Of a stretch of DNA of 64,000 bases, positions 22,537 through 57,565 are shown one piece after another. Source of the stretch: Ischnura elegans (lineage: Eukaryota > Arthropoda > Insecta > Odonata > Coenagrionidae). Every line of letters starts with the position of its first letter. The stretch's first letter is position 1. The stretch is from assembly GCF_921293095.1 (NCBI RefSeq), contig NC_060257.1:68952472-69016471 (forward strand). Reading direction: 5' to 3'. The position numbers and the translations under genes were made by a program. Under the pieces are notes generated by a model. That model did not search any database. It saw only the letters and a list, made by a program, of their open reading frames with translations, and was not told where the DNA came from.

Positions 22537-23433
22537 AATAGGGTAGTTTCCTTCATCAAAGAAAACGAAAGGCATTGATTGCGATTCATTACCCACCATT
22601 AGTGTATTCATAATACACAAATTATTTGGTTTTTGAAATACCGGTTTAGACGAATGGCAAGGGTCAAATTTTATCCTCATTTGAAAAAGGCCAGATTGGC
22701 GCCCATGCGATTCCACTCCGCATGACGTCACAGGGACCTAGTTTCTACACGAGAGGATAGGAGTTATACATCGTCTGAGGTGACCAATGCATGCATGAGG
22801 CACAGAGCTCAGGGAAACATGTCTTAATAATCACCTATTAAAACTGGCTAAGAAGGATTTGGTTCTTTCCCGGCGAATGCTGTTGATGAAATCTTCTCGG
22901 GAAATCAGCCGGGTGATGATGGCCATTGCTGCCAACGTTTCGATGGCCTTCTCTGCCATCGTCTTCAGAGCGAATGTTCGCTCTGAAGACGATGGCAGAG
23001 AAGGCCATCGAAACGTTGGCAGCAATGGCCATCATCACCCGGCTGATTTCCCGAGAAGATTTCATCAAAAACTGGCTAAGTTCGGAAAGTTTTCTTTGTT
23101 TGATAAGGTATTAATAAACCTTTTTTAAGCCAAGCGCTACCATCCAGCAAGGTACTCAGCTATCCGCTAGCATCCTGCGACGTATCAGCACTAAGCCTCG
23201 CCTCAAGGTCACCTCACCGGGCAGGAGGGGGAACCAGAAATACGACGTACGGAGATATTTCCCGGCATTCATACCTAAGCGTCGCGTTTTCGCGCGCTTG
23301 AAAATTTTCACTTATCATTTAATCGCGAAAAATAGATGTTGTCATATAAAAATCTAAAAGCGTGAAATACGTACTCCAGGAGTAATAATCTTTCGATTAA
23401 AGCAATAAAAAAATAATAGGAAACCACCCTATT
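22537..23433 (-). mobile_element. terminal-inverted-repeat element, copy B, interrupted
   Basis: Reverse-oriented copy of 10343-11014. Left end aatagggtagtttcctt, right end aggaaaccaccctatt. The homology is split by a 215-bp insert (22853-23067) flanked by a 13-bp direct repeat, aaaactggctaag (22840-22852 and 23068-23080), which is present once in copy A. Apart from this, the two copies align from end to end. No transposase. Confidence 0.85.
22853..23067. mobile_element. retro-insertion: perfect 92-bp palindrome with Penelope-type motif
   Basis: Arms 22883-22974 and 22977-23068 are perfect inverted copies around a 2-bp centre. The right arm carries ctgaagacgatggc, agagaag, gccatcgaaacgtt: a stem GATGGC/GCCATC between CTGAAGA and GAAAC, the hammerhead-like layout of Penelope terminal repeats. 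The 13-bp target duplication shows that the palindrome arrived as a unit. The 60-90-codon open frames on both strands here are palindrome artefacts. Confidence 0.85.
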
Positions 23434-23863
23434 GTTTTGGCCTAGACCGGGACATATTACAAGTTACAGAGACATATTGTCAGTACTGGTGGGATATTAG
23501 CATCTGACTGATCATTATCATCTAGACTTATGGTGTTCTTTGATAATGCTGATATTTGATTATTGTATTTTGAAGTTGCTAAAATACTTTTTTATTCTAA
23601 ACTCCTATTGCCATATTGAGCTATGCTTTCTGTTGTTAAGTGTTATTATAAAAACATAATTCTCATAATTTTTGATGAAACTGGGACATTGTAGAGAATT
23701 TTCGGAAACAGATGGTCAGGAAATTTTGGAAACAAGCAATCGGCCCTCAAAAGCAGTCTAAACCGGGACTGTCCCAACCAAATCAGGTCGTATGGCCACT
23801 TATACCATGAGAGAATGGATGAATGAGGAAGGATTTGCTGTTGTCATGTATGTAATTAGAATT
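23434..23863. other. no gene recognised
   Basis: AT-rich; no supported feature. Confidence 0.4.
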
Positions 23864-24165
23864 ATGGTTCGTTCACTAATTTAGGGAGAACCTTTCATTG
23901 ATGGAGGTGATACCTCAAAAGATGGAAAAAATAACGAACCATGCGAGACCCAAATATAAGAACAAGGAGCAACTAAGAAGCAGTGATTCACTCAGCATGA
24001 GTTCATGCTGTCATCAACTCATTTGTACAGGTTTAAGGCTGTCGATATTTTGATGCTAATATCTCGAGAATTAGGCGATAGATTGAAAAACAGAAAAATG
24101 TGGATCTCTGTGATTTTAAAACTTTATCACAATTGACAATAAAATAAAATTGGCAAGAGAACCCA
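23864..24165. repeat. uncharacterised dispersed repeat R1, copy 2
   Basis: Direct-orientation relative of 3800-4040 and 34472-34645: 'ggttcgttcactaattta', 'tttcattgatggagg', 'aacgaacca', 'aacaaggagcaactaagaag', 'catcaact'. Ends shortly before the mariner at 24228. Confidence 0.5.
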
Positions 24166-24227
24166 TTACACCTTGATCATGCAGAAGAGATTATCGCATC
24201 TGCAGATTATAAGAGAAGCCAATAATA

Positions 24228-25129
24228 CAAGGGTAGGCTTAAAAGTAAGGTCTCCTAAGTCGTTGCATCACCATCATGAAGCACTAGGCTCTGTCTACCC
24301 ACACCACCATGTTCCTTGCTTCCTCCACTACCACTCTCGACCACCACGAAGCATTGTCGACCACTCATTGTTGGCATAGCAGCTGTCTCCATGGAGCTTC
24401 CTTTCATGTCTCCAACGTTTGAAATCTGGTCTGTCATACGATTTTTGGCTGGGAGAAAGGTGGCACCTATAGAAATGAGTCACCAATTGGTTTGAGTTTA
24501 CGGTGAAAACTTTATGAATGATAAAAACGATCGTTAATGGTGCCACAAGTTCCTTCCCAGCTGTACAGATGTCCAATGCAAGGTGGGTGCCCAAACATGC
24601 CGTAGGTGGCACCTATAGAAATTAATCACCAATTGGTTTGATTTACGGTGAAAAATGTATGGATGCTAAAAATGGTCGTGAATCATGCCACAAGTTCCTT
24701 CCTGGCCGTGCAAACATCGAATGCAAGGTGGGTGCACTAACACCTCACCATAGAATACCAGAGGCAGAGCATGAACTGTGAAGAAGTTGTGCGCCATTTT
24801 GAAAAGGAAGAAGATGATTTTTTGGACTCATTCACCCAATCCTTTTTACATGTTGCTCGCCCTGAAGAAACACATGGGAGGGATGAAGTTCAGAGGGATG
24901 ACGAGGTGCAAGAGGAGGTCAACGCCTATCTTCACAACGTGGATGGAGGTTGGTATGACGAGGGGATTCAAAAGTTCATCATGCGGATGAAGAAAGTCAT
25001 CGAGCACCGGGATGACTATATCAAAAAATAGCTGAAACCATGACCTTTCCAATGATGTATCCAACAATGTAAATAAACTTCATATTAAATGACAAAAAAT
25101 TGGAGACCTTACTTTTAAGTTTACCCTCG
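24228..25129 (+). mobile_element. mariner-like element, internally deleted and rearranged
   Basis: Left end caagggtaggcttaaaagta...aaggtctcc and right end ggagacctta...cttttaagtttaccctcg are inverted repeats of about 28 bp. Both are bounded by TA (24226-24227; 25130-25131), the mariner/Tc1 target. At 902 bp it is shorter than a full mariner (about 1.3 kb). A block of about 130 bp is present twice in direct orientation (24461-24592 and 24606-24733; both begin ggtggcacctatagaaat and end aatgcaaggtgggtgc). Only the C-terminus of the transposase remains. Confidence 0.88.
24771..25031 (+). pseudogene. mariner transposase C-terminal remnant
   Basis: An 86-codon frame inside the mariner-like element, ending 98 bp before its right end. 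The last 45 residues (VNAYLHNVDGGWYDEGIQKF, then IMRMKKVIEHRDDYIKK) have the shape of a mariner transposase C-terminus, where an aromatic-rich 'F..G...L..RW.KCI...GDY' block precedes the stop. The N-terminal helix-turn-helix and at least the first two catalytic Asp residues are missing, so it cannot be an active transposase. The Met at 24771 is probably internal to the original protein. Confidence 0.65.
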
Positions 25130-25171
25130 TACCTCTATATTCCCATCCCCTCCTGCTTGCTGCCCCCAAGA

Positions 25172-25250
25172 GGACATCCATAAATTACGTGAGCCATTTA
25201 GGAGGTAGAATGTCAAGCCGATTCTCACTCAATCTCACGTGGTGGAGTGG
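25172..25250 (+). repeat. 'ccattaattacgtgag' repeat R4, truncated copy
   Basis: Starts ggacatccataaattacgtg and continues 'tcaagccgattctcactcaatctcacgtgg', matching the left half of 34650-35026. It stops where the hAT-type element at 25251 begins, so the copy was probably split or truncated there. Confidence 0.55.
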
Positions 25251-25505
25251 CAGATGCAGATACAGATCGGGGGCACAGACGGTGCACCCCCCTTTGGGCC
25301 ACCCGTATTGCCAAACATAATAGAACCACGATTTTAACTTTTTATGTCATAAGATGACATTGTCTTAAATATGTGTATAATGACTTTAGTTAAAAATTTC
25401 TGAGGCTCTGCATATGACTTGATTATTTTTTATCACGATAAAAGTAAAGGTAACTCAAGATATCTGTTGCACTCCCCCCTTGAGTTTTCTCTGTATCTGC
25501 AACTG
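25251..25505 (+). mobile_element. hAT-type MITE, family V, copy 2
   Basis: Begins cagatgcagatacag and ends ctgtatctgcaactg. Interior shares 'gccaaacataatagaaccac', 'aacttttta', 'aatatgtgtat.atga' and 'cttgattattttt.atcacga' with 18373-18713. The flanking 8-mers (tggagtgg and gttcctgg) do not match well, so the target duplication is decayed or the ends are slightly off. Confidence 0.65.
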
Positions 25506-25576
25506 GTTCCTGGCTAGTACTATGTAGGAATAGACCGATCAACAACTTTGCTATTTCCACATAGTAATTTATTGAC

Positions 25577-26231
25577 ACTGACCATGGTTTCGTTACAGAG
25601 TAACATTATCAAGGTGAAAAATGCAGGTAAATTGACAGTATATATAGCAGAAGGTTGGGTAGGGAAATTTCCGGTAGCCGTTGATTAGGGGGAGGTAGGG
25701 GCTGGGTTTGGAGTTAGGTTAGGTCACTGTGAGTGGTGTGGGTGGAGAGTTGGATGAGTAAGTGGGAAAGTGGAGGAGGGGGGAGCAAGAAGGGTAAAGG
25801 TGGTCGTTAACTAGGTATGAGTCCCTGTGGCTTAAAATTTCCAGCTCTTTCAAGGCGTCTAATCTCCATCCTTTCTTCTCAAAGTGCAGAATAGTAGGCA
25901 TGAAGTCACTAATGTGCCCCATGTCGTTAAGGTGTTTTGCAAATTGTGAATGATCTTTCCCCTGTCTATGACACATCTAGTGCTCGGCCGCCCTGATGGA
26001 AAAACTCCTCCCTGTTTGGCCGATGTAAATCGCGTCACAGTCGGTGCAATTGAGGCGATATATTCCGCTCCGTTCCTCCGGGATAACCCTGTCCTTTGGT
26101 GACCCCAGCATGCTCCTTAATGTGCAGTGGTTATAAAAGGCTGGCCTTATTTTTTCTTTCGGAAGTAGTCTTTGCACTCTCAATGACAAATTCCCAAGGA
26201 AGGGAATCCGGCATCGGCCAAACAGGGAGGA
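25577..26231 (-). mobile_element. Penelope-like element, 5'-truncated with inverted 5' end
   Basis: Minus-strand order: GIY-YIG endonuclease coding region, a 3' tail, then a hammerhead-like end motif at 25580-25618 (on the minus strand cttgataatgttac, tct, gtaacgaaacc, atggtc). The 5' edge carries a 20-bp segment (26212-26231) that is the perfect inverted complement of 26006-26025 within the endonuclease region. This fits twin priming or 5' inversion during insertion. The reverse transcriptase is absent. A piggyBac-like MITE starts 20 bp further on. Confidence 0.75.
25719..26211 (-). pseudogene. GIY-YIG endonuclease region of a Penelope-like element, one stop
   Basis: The minus-strand frame runs from the inversion point at 26211 to the stop at 25719, with one in-frame TAG at 25977-25979. 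It opens with RIPFLGNLSLRVQRLL, the linker before the endonuclease, then SGIYRLNCTDCDAIYIGQTG holding the GIY and YIG motifs, then RSFSIRAAEH followed by the stop. After it comes CHRQGKDHSQFAKHLNDMGH, the next conserved block of the domain, and then LKELEILSHRD. The two halves are in the same frame, so a single nonsense change breaks it. The family acts in Penelope-like retrotransposition as the target-nicking endonuclease; this copy cannot. Confidence 0.82.
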
Positions 26232-26251
26232 ATTTAGAGTTTAGTTTTTAA

Positions 26252-26563
26252 CACCTTGCATACGGATGCCGAGAATTCTCGTCATTTTTTTCCCAAACGT
26301 TCCGGACTGATGACGAAGATTCTCATCATTTAGGCGCGTCAACCTAAACAATTTTAAAGCGTATAGTACATATTCGTTAGTACGTTTTCAGTAGTTGTTT
26401 GTTATTCATAAGGAATAGATGCATCATAACGTTTGATTGGGTAAAGTTATATTCCAAACATTAGCTTCTTAACCATGTTCAAACCAAAGGCATTACGCCC
26501 TAATAGGCACATATTTCCAATCTCGGCGTTCCTAGGAATTTAAATACCCCGGTACGCAACGTG
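26252..26563. mobile_element. piggyBac-like MITE, 312 bp
   Basis: Flanked by TTAA on both sides (26248-26251; 26564-26567). Terminal inverted repeats: caccttgcatacgg at the left, and at the right cggtacgcaacgtg, whose complement is cacgttgcgtaccg. TTAA target and short TIRs starting C are typical of piggyBac. The interior holds a 'gat..cga.aattctcgtcat' phrase twice. Non-coding. A different family from 35111-35857. Confidence 0.8.
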
Positions 26564-26586
26564 TTAAGATTAGAGGGAGGGGGTCA

Positions 26587-26889
26587 CAGGGGCACAGCTA
26601 GGAATTAAGGCTAGGGGGGATTTTAGGCACATCTAATACTTACGGGTGTGAGGGTATTGCATAACTACCAGGGTAAGCAGGAGTTGCGGGGGCCCTCCTC
26701 CAGAAAAATTTGCAGAATAATAGTTCAAAATGGCGAGTTTTACGGCTTTCTGAGGGATATCTGATAAATCCTATCTTTATTCTATAAGTCATACTGATCC
26801 AGATAAGTATAATGGATTAAAATTTAAAATTTCTCTGAGCTCTGGGAGGGGTTTTATCCCCGAAAAACCCCCCCCTCGCTGCGCCACTG
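26587..26889 (+). mobile_element. hAT-type MITE, family T, copy 3
   Basis: Begins caggggcacagctagg and ends cctcgctgcgccactg. Perfect 8-bp target duplication gggggtca at 26579-26586 and 26890-26897. It sits inside a copy of repeat R4 (flanks 26568-26586 and 26898-26980 read through when the element is removed). Non-coding. Confidence 0.9.
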
Positions 26890-26980
26890 GGGGGTCAAGC
26901 CAAATCTCATGATATTTCATTAATGTGGGGGGGAGGAGTCCGAAAATTGGTAAAATCACCTCACGTAATCGGTAGACTGG
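26890..26980. repeat. 'ccattaattacgtgag' repeat R4, right part
   Basis: Together with 26568-26586 this forms an R4 copy split by the hAT MITE. It contains 'tcaagccaaatctca', 'gtccgaaaattggtaaaatc' and 'acctcacgtaat', matching the right half of 34650-35026. Confidence 0.5.
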
Positions 26981-27058
26981 AAATGGAAATGTGCATATAA
27001 GAACTTAAAAATCAAACAACTGTGTGGGCATTTCCTCCATTGCAGTTGGGCCAGCCAG

Positions 27059-27308
27059 CAGGGGCAGATCCAAGATATTTTTCTGGGGACACACACACAC
27101 ACAAGAGTCAGACAGGTCATCTCATGATCTTAGAGATTAAAAACAAGATACAGCAATTTTGATATGAATGTTATTAATATTAAATGAAATTATTGAGGCT
27201 CCTTAATACACAAAATAAAACAAATGTAATGATAACCTAATTAAAAAATCTTGTCTATTTTTTAAGCATCTAGGGGGGCCTTGCACCCCCACCCTAAATT
27301 TGCCTATG
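27059..27308 (+). mobile_element. hAT-type MITE, 250 bp
   Basis: Begins caggggcagatccaag and ends aaatttgcctatg. Flanked by ccagccag (27051-27058) and tcagccag (27309-27316). Contains an (AC)n tract at about 27089-27104. Right TIR is diverged from the left. Non-coding. Confidence 0.75.
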
Positions 27309-28103
27309 TCAGCCAGAGTTGTCCAATGACAGAGGGAAGGGGTTGAAGAACCAATCCTGGCAAATTCACATGTCACTTGACCAGCTGTCCTCTTATTTAT
27401 ATCCCAAACCCTCGCCTTCCTATAAAATATTGTCTCTTGGACGCGAATCACTGGAAATACCGTGTATTTTTGTCTTATCTTTTAAAGGTTAATTGAACCC
27501 TTCCTTTGGAGAATCTTTTCATTTATCTCAGACATTGGGCATTCTTATTTCTATGCCACTCTGGTCCCCTCTTTCAACCTCTATACCCGTCACAGGACAA
27601 CTCTCAGCTTGATTGTAAAGCAGTTGTTCGAGGCTTCCCTGTGCATTTTAAAATTACGAGGTAAACATTTAGTGTGGAGAACCATATTACCTTAACTTTT
27701 CTTTTCTACTTTCTTGAGCACAACAGACTAGAGACGGCAGTCGACTCAATTGGTCAATGTTGATCGACAGTTGATCAAGGGGGGAACAGGACGAACCTTC
27801 TTTATCTGCATGTGATTATAGAAGGGATTGTAGGGGCATTAACCCACGAGGTGAGGTCCAGTTCCTCCTCATTTTAATGTAAACAATAGTTTCCAAAATC
27901 TTACGTGTATCCTTCGGATATTGTGGAACTTAAATTATCTATACACAGAGGGTAGACGTATATGGAAAGGACAGCCCAAATGCATATTATTGAAAGAGAA
28001 GTATATGAGACATTTATGCTCATTTTGTCAGCAATTTTTACCTCGGTTTCTGTTCATTTTGCCCACATATTTTGTACAGACCCTGCCCTTCTGTACCCAT
28101 TCC
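27309..28103. other. no gene recognised
   Basis: No coding exon or repeat boundary identified; the 82-codon frames at its edges are not supported. Confidence 0.4.
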
Positions 28104-28361
28104 CAGTGGCATAGCAAGGCTGGGGATCCGGACCCCCCCCCCCCCCCCCGCACTATAAAAGCACACTAACTCAGCATTACAAAAGAAAACCAAATATTGA
28201 AAAGTCATGAATTTACAAAAGATTTCTTTGAAAAATGAAGTTTTTTCAATTATGATAACTGTTAAAATTAGTTTTAAACCCTCTACTAAATACCCTGCTT
28301 TTCAAAAATTTCCCCCCTAGTTTTGGACACCCCCCAAACAAAATTCCTAGTTATGCCACAA
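28104..28361 (+). mobile_element. hAT-type MITE, family P, copy 2
   Basis: Begins cagtggcatagcaaggctgg and ends attcctagttatgccacaa. Flanked by cccattcc (28096-28103) and tccattcc (28362-28369). Body shared with 61865-62071 and inverted 21525-21785: 'aaagatttctttgaaaaatgaagtttttt', 'aaaccctctact'. Non-coding. Confidence 0.83.
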
Positions 28362-28797
28362 TCCATTCCTCTGAAATAACTGTAGTTTTGAGGTTGGGAA
28401 TGGTATGAAAGGGAAGGCAAGGCAGAGTGTCTAATTGTACGTACTACTCAGCAAGCTACTTCATTTTGCGAGTGGTGGGCTGTGTAAGGACTCCAGCCTT
28501 TTAAAAGAAAAGAGAAGGAGGTGTTTGTAGAAGACATTTCACCACTGATTCACATCAAATATTCATTGAATAAATGCTAGGCAGTCTTTTGCTGTTCAGC
28601 TGATAAAAAATTACTATATCTACCCATTCAGCATAGTATCTCTTATTTTATTGCTTCTGTCAGAATGAGAAACATAGTGAGGTTATAATTGGATGAGTAG
28701 TAAAGGGAGACAAGATGAATGTTTCAGGGGACTGGCTGTGGAAAAGAAAGGTGGATTGGATCCACTCACTAACTCTCATGCAGAAAATCAAGCTATT
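28362..28797. other. no gene recognised
   Basis: No supported feature. Confidence 0.4.
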
Positions 28798-28965
28798 GAT
28801 TACATATTTTGGGTAGGTGAGGGTGGAGCTCATTCCAGACAAAACCACTGTCTAACCGGTGCGATACCATGTATTCAGGGCAGATGGGCTAGTTCCTATT
28901 CTGGGCCAACTCCCACAATGGGGATTCTTATTTGGGGTTACCAAAGGCTTAAAAATCGACTCTTT
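28798..28965 (-). mobile_element. tRNA-derived SINE, family A, body fragment
   Basis: Minus-strand match to the body of 36536-36780: 'gggtaggtgagggtggagctca', 'ggctagttcctattctgggccaac', 'ccaaaggctt'. The tRNA-like 5' head is missing. The 154-codon open frame at 28693-29157 is built from this SINE and the following MITE and is not a gene. Confidence 0.5.
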
Positions 28966-29076
28966 GATCACCAAACCAATAGGCTTCCATACTCCTCAAT
29001 AATAATCCTATGCAAGGTGAATGGAATGACAGATAATCAAGACTGTACAATGGTCAATTCCAATAACAGGACTATC

Positions 29077-29213
29077 CAGGGCCGGCTTGAGACAGAATAC
29101 TTCCCGATTGATTTGTTTGCCCCCCTACCCACAACAGCAGTTTGCCCAGGTAAGTAAATTTTTGTTGCTGTTTGGGCGTCTTTTCACCCCCCTAGCTATG
29201 CCGCCCGGCCCTG
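29077..29213 (+). mobile_element. short hAT-type MITE, 137 bp
   Basis: Begins cagggccggct and ends tgccgcccggccctg, an inverted pair. Flanked by ggactatc (29069-29076) and ggactggc (29214-29221), an 8-mer with two differences. Interior has inverted 'tttgcccccctac' / 'cacccccctagc' C runs. Confidence 0.6.
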
Positions 29214-54586
<25,373 letters not shown>

Positions 54587-55892
54587 GTGTGAAAAAACTA
54601 GCTGAATTAATTATAATAATTGATATACTTTGAAAACTATAAACTTTCGGCCTTTGTTGAGAGAGGTGTATCTACTATCTGTTAATATGATATATTTCAG
54701 AAGTCTACCCCTTTTCTCTCCTAGTTTTTTTTATAGAAAAAACTTGTGCAGAAAAACTGCATTCCCTTTGAAACATTTTTTAGCTGATAATTAATTGATT
54801 GTTGGCTTGAGAGGTTAAGTGTGTGAAAGTCCGGGTCTAAATAATAAGTCTTGTGCAATAATTTCATTTTAATTCTGCACTACAATACATATTTTGTTAA
54901 AATGATCTTATTTCTTGAGTGATGTAGTTGATACTCTCACTACTCTGCAAGGAATTGCAATTGACCAAACTTACCCTCTAAGATTCATGTTAAAAGTCTA
55001 TCTCTCGAGTATTCGTCTTCTTCTTTCCTGCCTCTTATGCATAACGAATATATCTGCAGTTGTAAATTATTTTCACCACATCTGTTATTGTTCCCTTAAA
55101 ATATTTATGTTGAGCCACCATGTATTTGATGGTGCTGATATATATATTTATTTTGCCTGCTTTTGATTGGATTCGGGAGTAATTTTTGATGGATAACTAT
55201 TTGTGAGGGTAGCTGAAAGCCCTCTTTTGAGGCAAGGGCTGGAATAGCCATTGAAATATGACTTTGTAAGAGCTTTTCACTTGCTCAACAATTAAAAGGG
55301 GCAAATTTTCTCATAGCTGTGGTGGCAAACTGTAAAAAATGTATCCTGTAAAAATGTCTTGTTATTTATTCATTTTTTTCCAACGTAAAAATTTTTATTA
55401 TCTTGGCTGTGTAGTTGTGCCTGTTGAAATGTGCAGTTATCATGCTTGAACCAAATTCTTGAATGCAGTGGTACTTTGGTTTCATATGAGTTGTATTTAA
55501 GTGATGATTTTATCAAGAAAACTAACTTTTTGTTTGAAGTTGATGATTTTCTTGTCCATTTAAAATACCTTTGTTCATTAGATTAAAATTTAAACGTGGA
55601 TGACCTGACAGCTTAATGCATTTGCCAAAGTGAGTGGAACAAAAGACAGCCCTAATATGAGTGTATTTGATGATTTGTATGAAGATCATGTTTTCTATCC
55701 ATTCATCCTAAACATTTAATTATAAGATTTAATATTTGTAACTTAGTTTTTCTATTTGCAATTGCCTGTCATGAATTGCTACATCTCTGCCGCTGACTGC
55801 TTGAAATACCTTAGTCTCATTCTTCTATAGGCCTTCTCTACTCCTCAGACAGCTGCCTATTTTAATTTTATTTATTTAGATCAGCTGGTGAC

Positions 55893-55898
55893 AATAAA
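55893..55898 (+). terminator. candidate polyadenylation signal 1
   Basis: AATAAA, 1.3 kb after the stop, followed by 'tgttactttttcc'. Confidence 0.4.
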
Positions 55899-56414
55899 TG
55901 TTACTTTTTCCAATTTATCTTAATGTAAAATAGGGATTTGTACTTTCACGTGCATTATCTTGTAACAAATGAAGGCTTCTCCTGATGATTTATTAATCAA
56001 TTTGCTGTAATTATGAGGAATCATCACATCCAAATTTTCGTGTGTAAACTGACCAAAATATCTATTGTATAAGTCATAGATATCATTTGATTGACTGTTA
56101 CATTCCACTTCATGATGCAAATATTATACAATTTTACCAACATAAGTTTTGCAGTCTTATATGTAGGGAATTGAATTGAAGACTTAAATATTTAAGCTTT
56201 TTAAAAAATTTCCATTGCACAATAATGCAGCTGAATGCATTAGTAATGTTTGGGAATTGCATTGACGTGTTATAAAAGTGTTGTGCTTACTGCAATTTCA
56301 ATAGGTGCTTTATTGATCATTACTTGCTGACTTATTCCTTGAAACTTGTTTCATTTTATATCTTATGTATGGTTGAGTAAGTAATTATATATGTTTTGTT
56401 TTTGTAGCTAATGA

Positions 56415-56420
56415 AATAAA
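56415..56420 (+). terminator. candidate polyadenylation signal 2
   Basis: AATAAA preceded by 'tgttttgtttttgtagc' (UGUA-type upstream element) and followed within 25 bp by 'attgttttcttcc' (U-rich). The better-looking of the two sites. Confidence 0.5.
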
Positions 56421-56440
56421 AGAGAGAAAAATTACTATTG

Positions 56441-57531
56441 TTTTCTTCCATTTCAAATCAAAATCAATCGTTGAACATATTTTGGAATAGGCGTAGAAAT
56501 TATTGTATTTGATTTTACCCGGACTTTTTTATATTGCCAAAGTGTGATGACTGCCTTTAAATTTATTCATTTGCATATAGATTTTGTTGATGACAATAAG
56601 AATTTGATCCTTTCATCATTATACATTTGTTGAGATGATTACTCTTAGTAAATGATAGTTAATTCTTCTTTTGAACTTAATTTTGATAGCTGTTTTCGTT
56701 TTCACATTGACATCTTCTTGAAGGCATTTAAGGCTTATAATTTTTATGAGATGAATTTCATTTTTCTTGGACATAATGGTCAATAAACAGCTATTAGGGT
56801 CACAGTGTGAATTGGATCTATAATCATGCATTATTTTAAGTGTGGGTTGTGATGAAAAAAAGAATATGGTGAAGCTTATGGAAGTCAAAAGTATACTGTT
56901 ATCTTAAGAGTCAAATTTCTTTTGGAAACCTTGGTTAGTCATCAAACTGAATTAGAAAGAAGTGAGGTTTTCTATTTGAGGTGCTATTCTGCCGAATGCA
57001 TGTTGGAAAATGAGGCTCAAATAGGAAGAAATGCAAATAGCTGTCATTTTTGGGTTATTAGTACTTTCTTGAATATGGGCTCTTACTTCTTTTGAATATG
57101 CCTCCATTCTTACCCACTTTATCAGAAAGAATCAATTGGAGATCACTCAATAAGATAAGTAATCAAGGTGTTGAGGTAGCCAAGATAGTAATTCAATCTT
57201 ATCTGGGAAGCACAGTGGTAGCTTTTGGTCACATATGAGTATTTTCTTAAAGAAATGTTTTTTATATGTTTGCTTAGAAATTGCAACATAGTTAGTTGTT
57301 GTCACTCAGGAAATTCATGACCTTGTGGAATACTAGCCTATGAGGATATAAATGCGCTTATTTGGAACTTCTGAGCATAATTGTTTGCTCATAATTCATC
57401 CAGCAGTTTGCAAGACATGATCATATTTGTGGTACAGTTAATTAAAAAATGCATAAATATTTTTGAGGAAAAGAAATTGTGTATTGCATATTTTTTTAGT
57501 TTAATGATGACCCTTCTGTTTTTCCTTTCAG
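56441..57531. other. no gene recognised; ends in a strong splice acceptor
   Basis: AT-rich, without recognised repeats. The last 30 bases form a pyrimidine tract cccttctgtttttcctttca followed by g, ending at 57531. Confidence 0.4.
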
Positions 57532-57565
57532 GTTTCTGAGCCAGGCTGTGGCCTTAAATGGATGA
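57532..57565 (+). other. candidate alternative last coding exon of rab14
   Basis: If exon 5 were spliced to the acceptor at 57531, the frame continues as the last base of Arg180 and then FLSQAVALNG with TGA at 57563-57565. This product would lack the hypervariable tail and the CAC prenylation motif. Alternatively the sequence could be a 3' UTR exon joined to the donor-like gtgtga directly after the rab14 stop. Neither is shown; transcript data are needed. Confidence 0.25.

Larger units (their letters stand above)
54587..56440 (+). other. probable rab14 3' UTR
   Basis: AT-rich, almost free of recognised transposons, which fits an exonic UTR. 'cagtggtactttggtttcat' near 55468 resembles a pogo left end but has no partner. 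Ends are set by the AATAAA signals; the open frames at 54915-55166 and 55920-56120 have no signature. Confidence 0.55.

Noticed and set aside
22838..23128. Four overlapping 62-89-codon frames on both strands
   Set aside because: Products of the perfect palindrome; the same peptide appears on both strands.
28693..29157. 154-codon open frame
   Set aside because: It runs through a SINE fragment and a hAT MITE, and has no protein signature.
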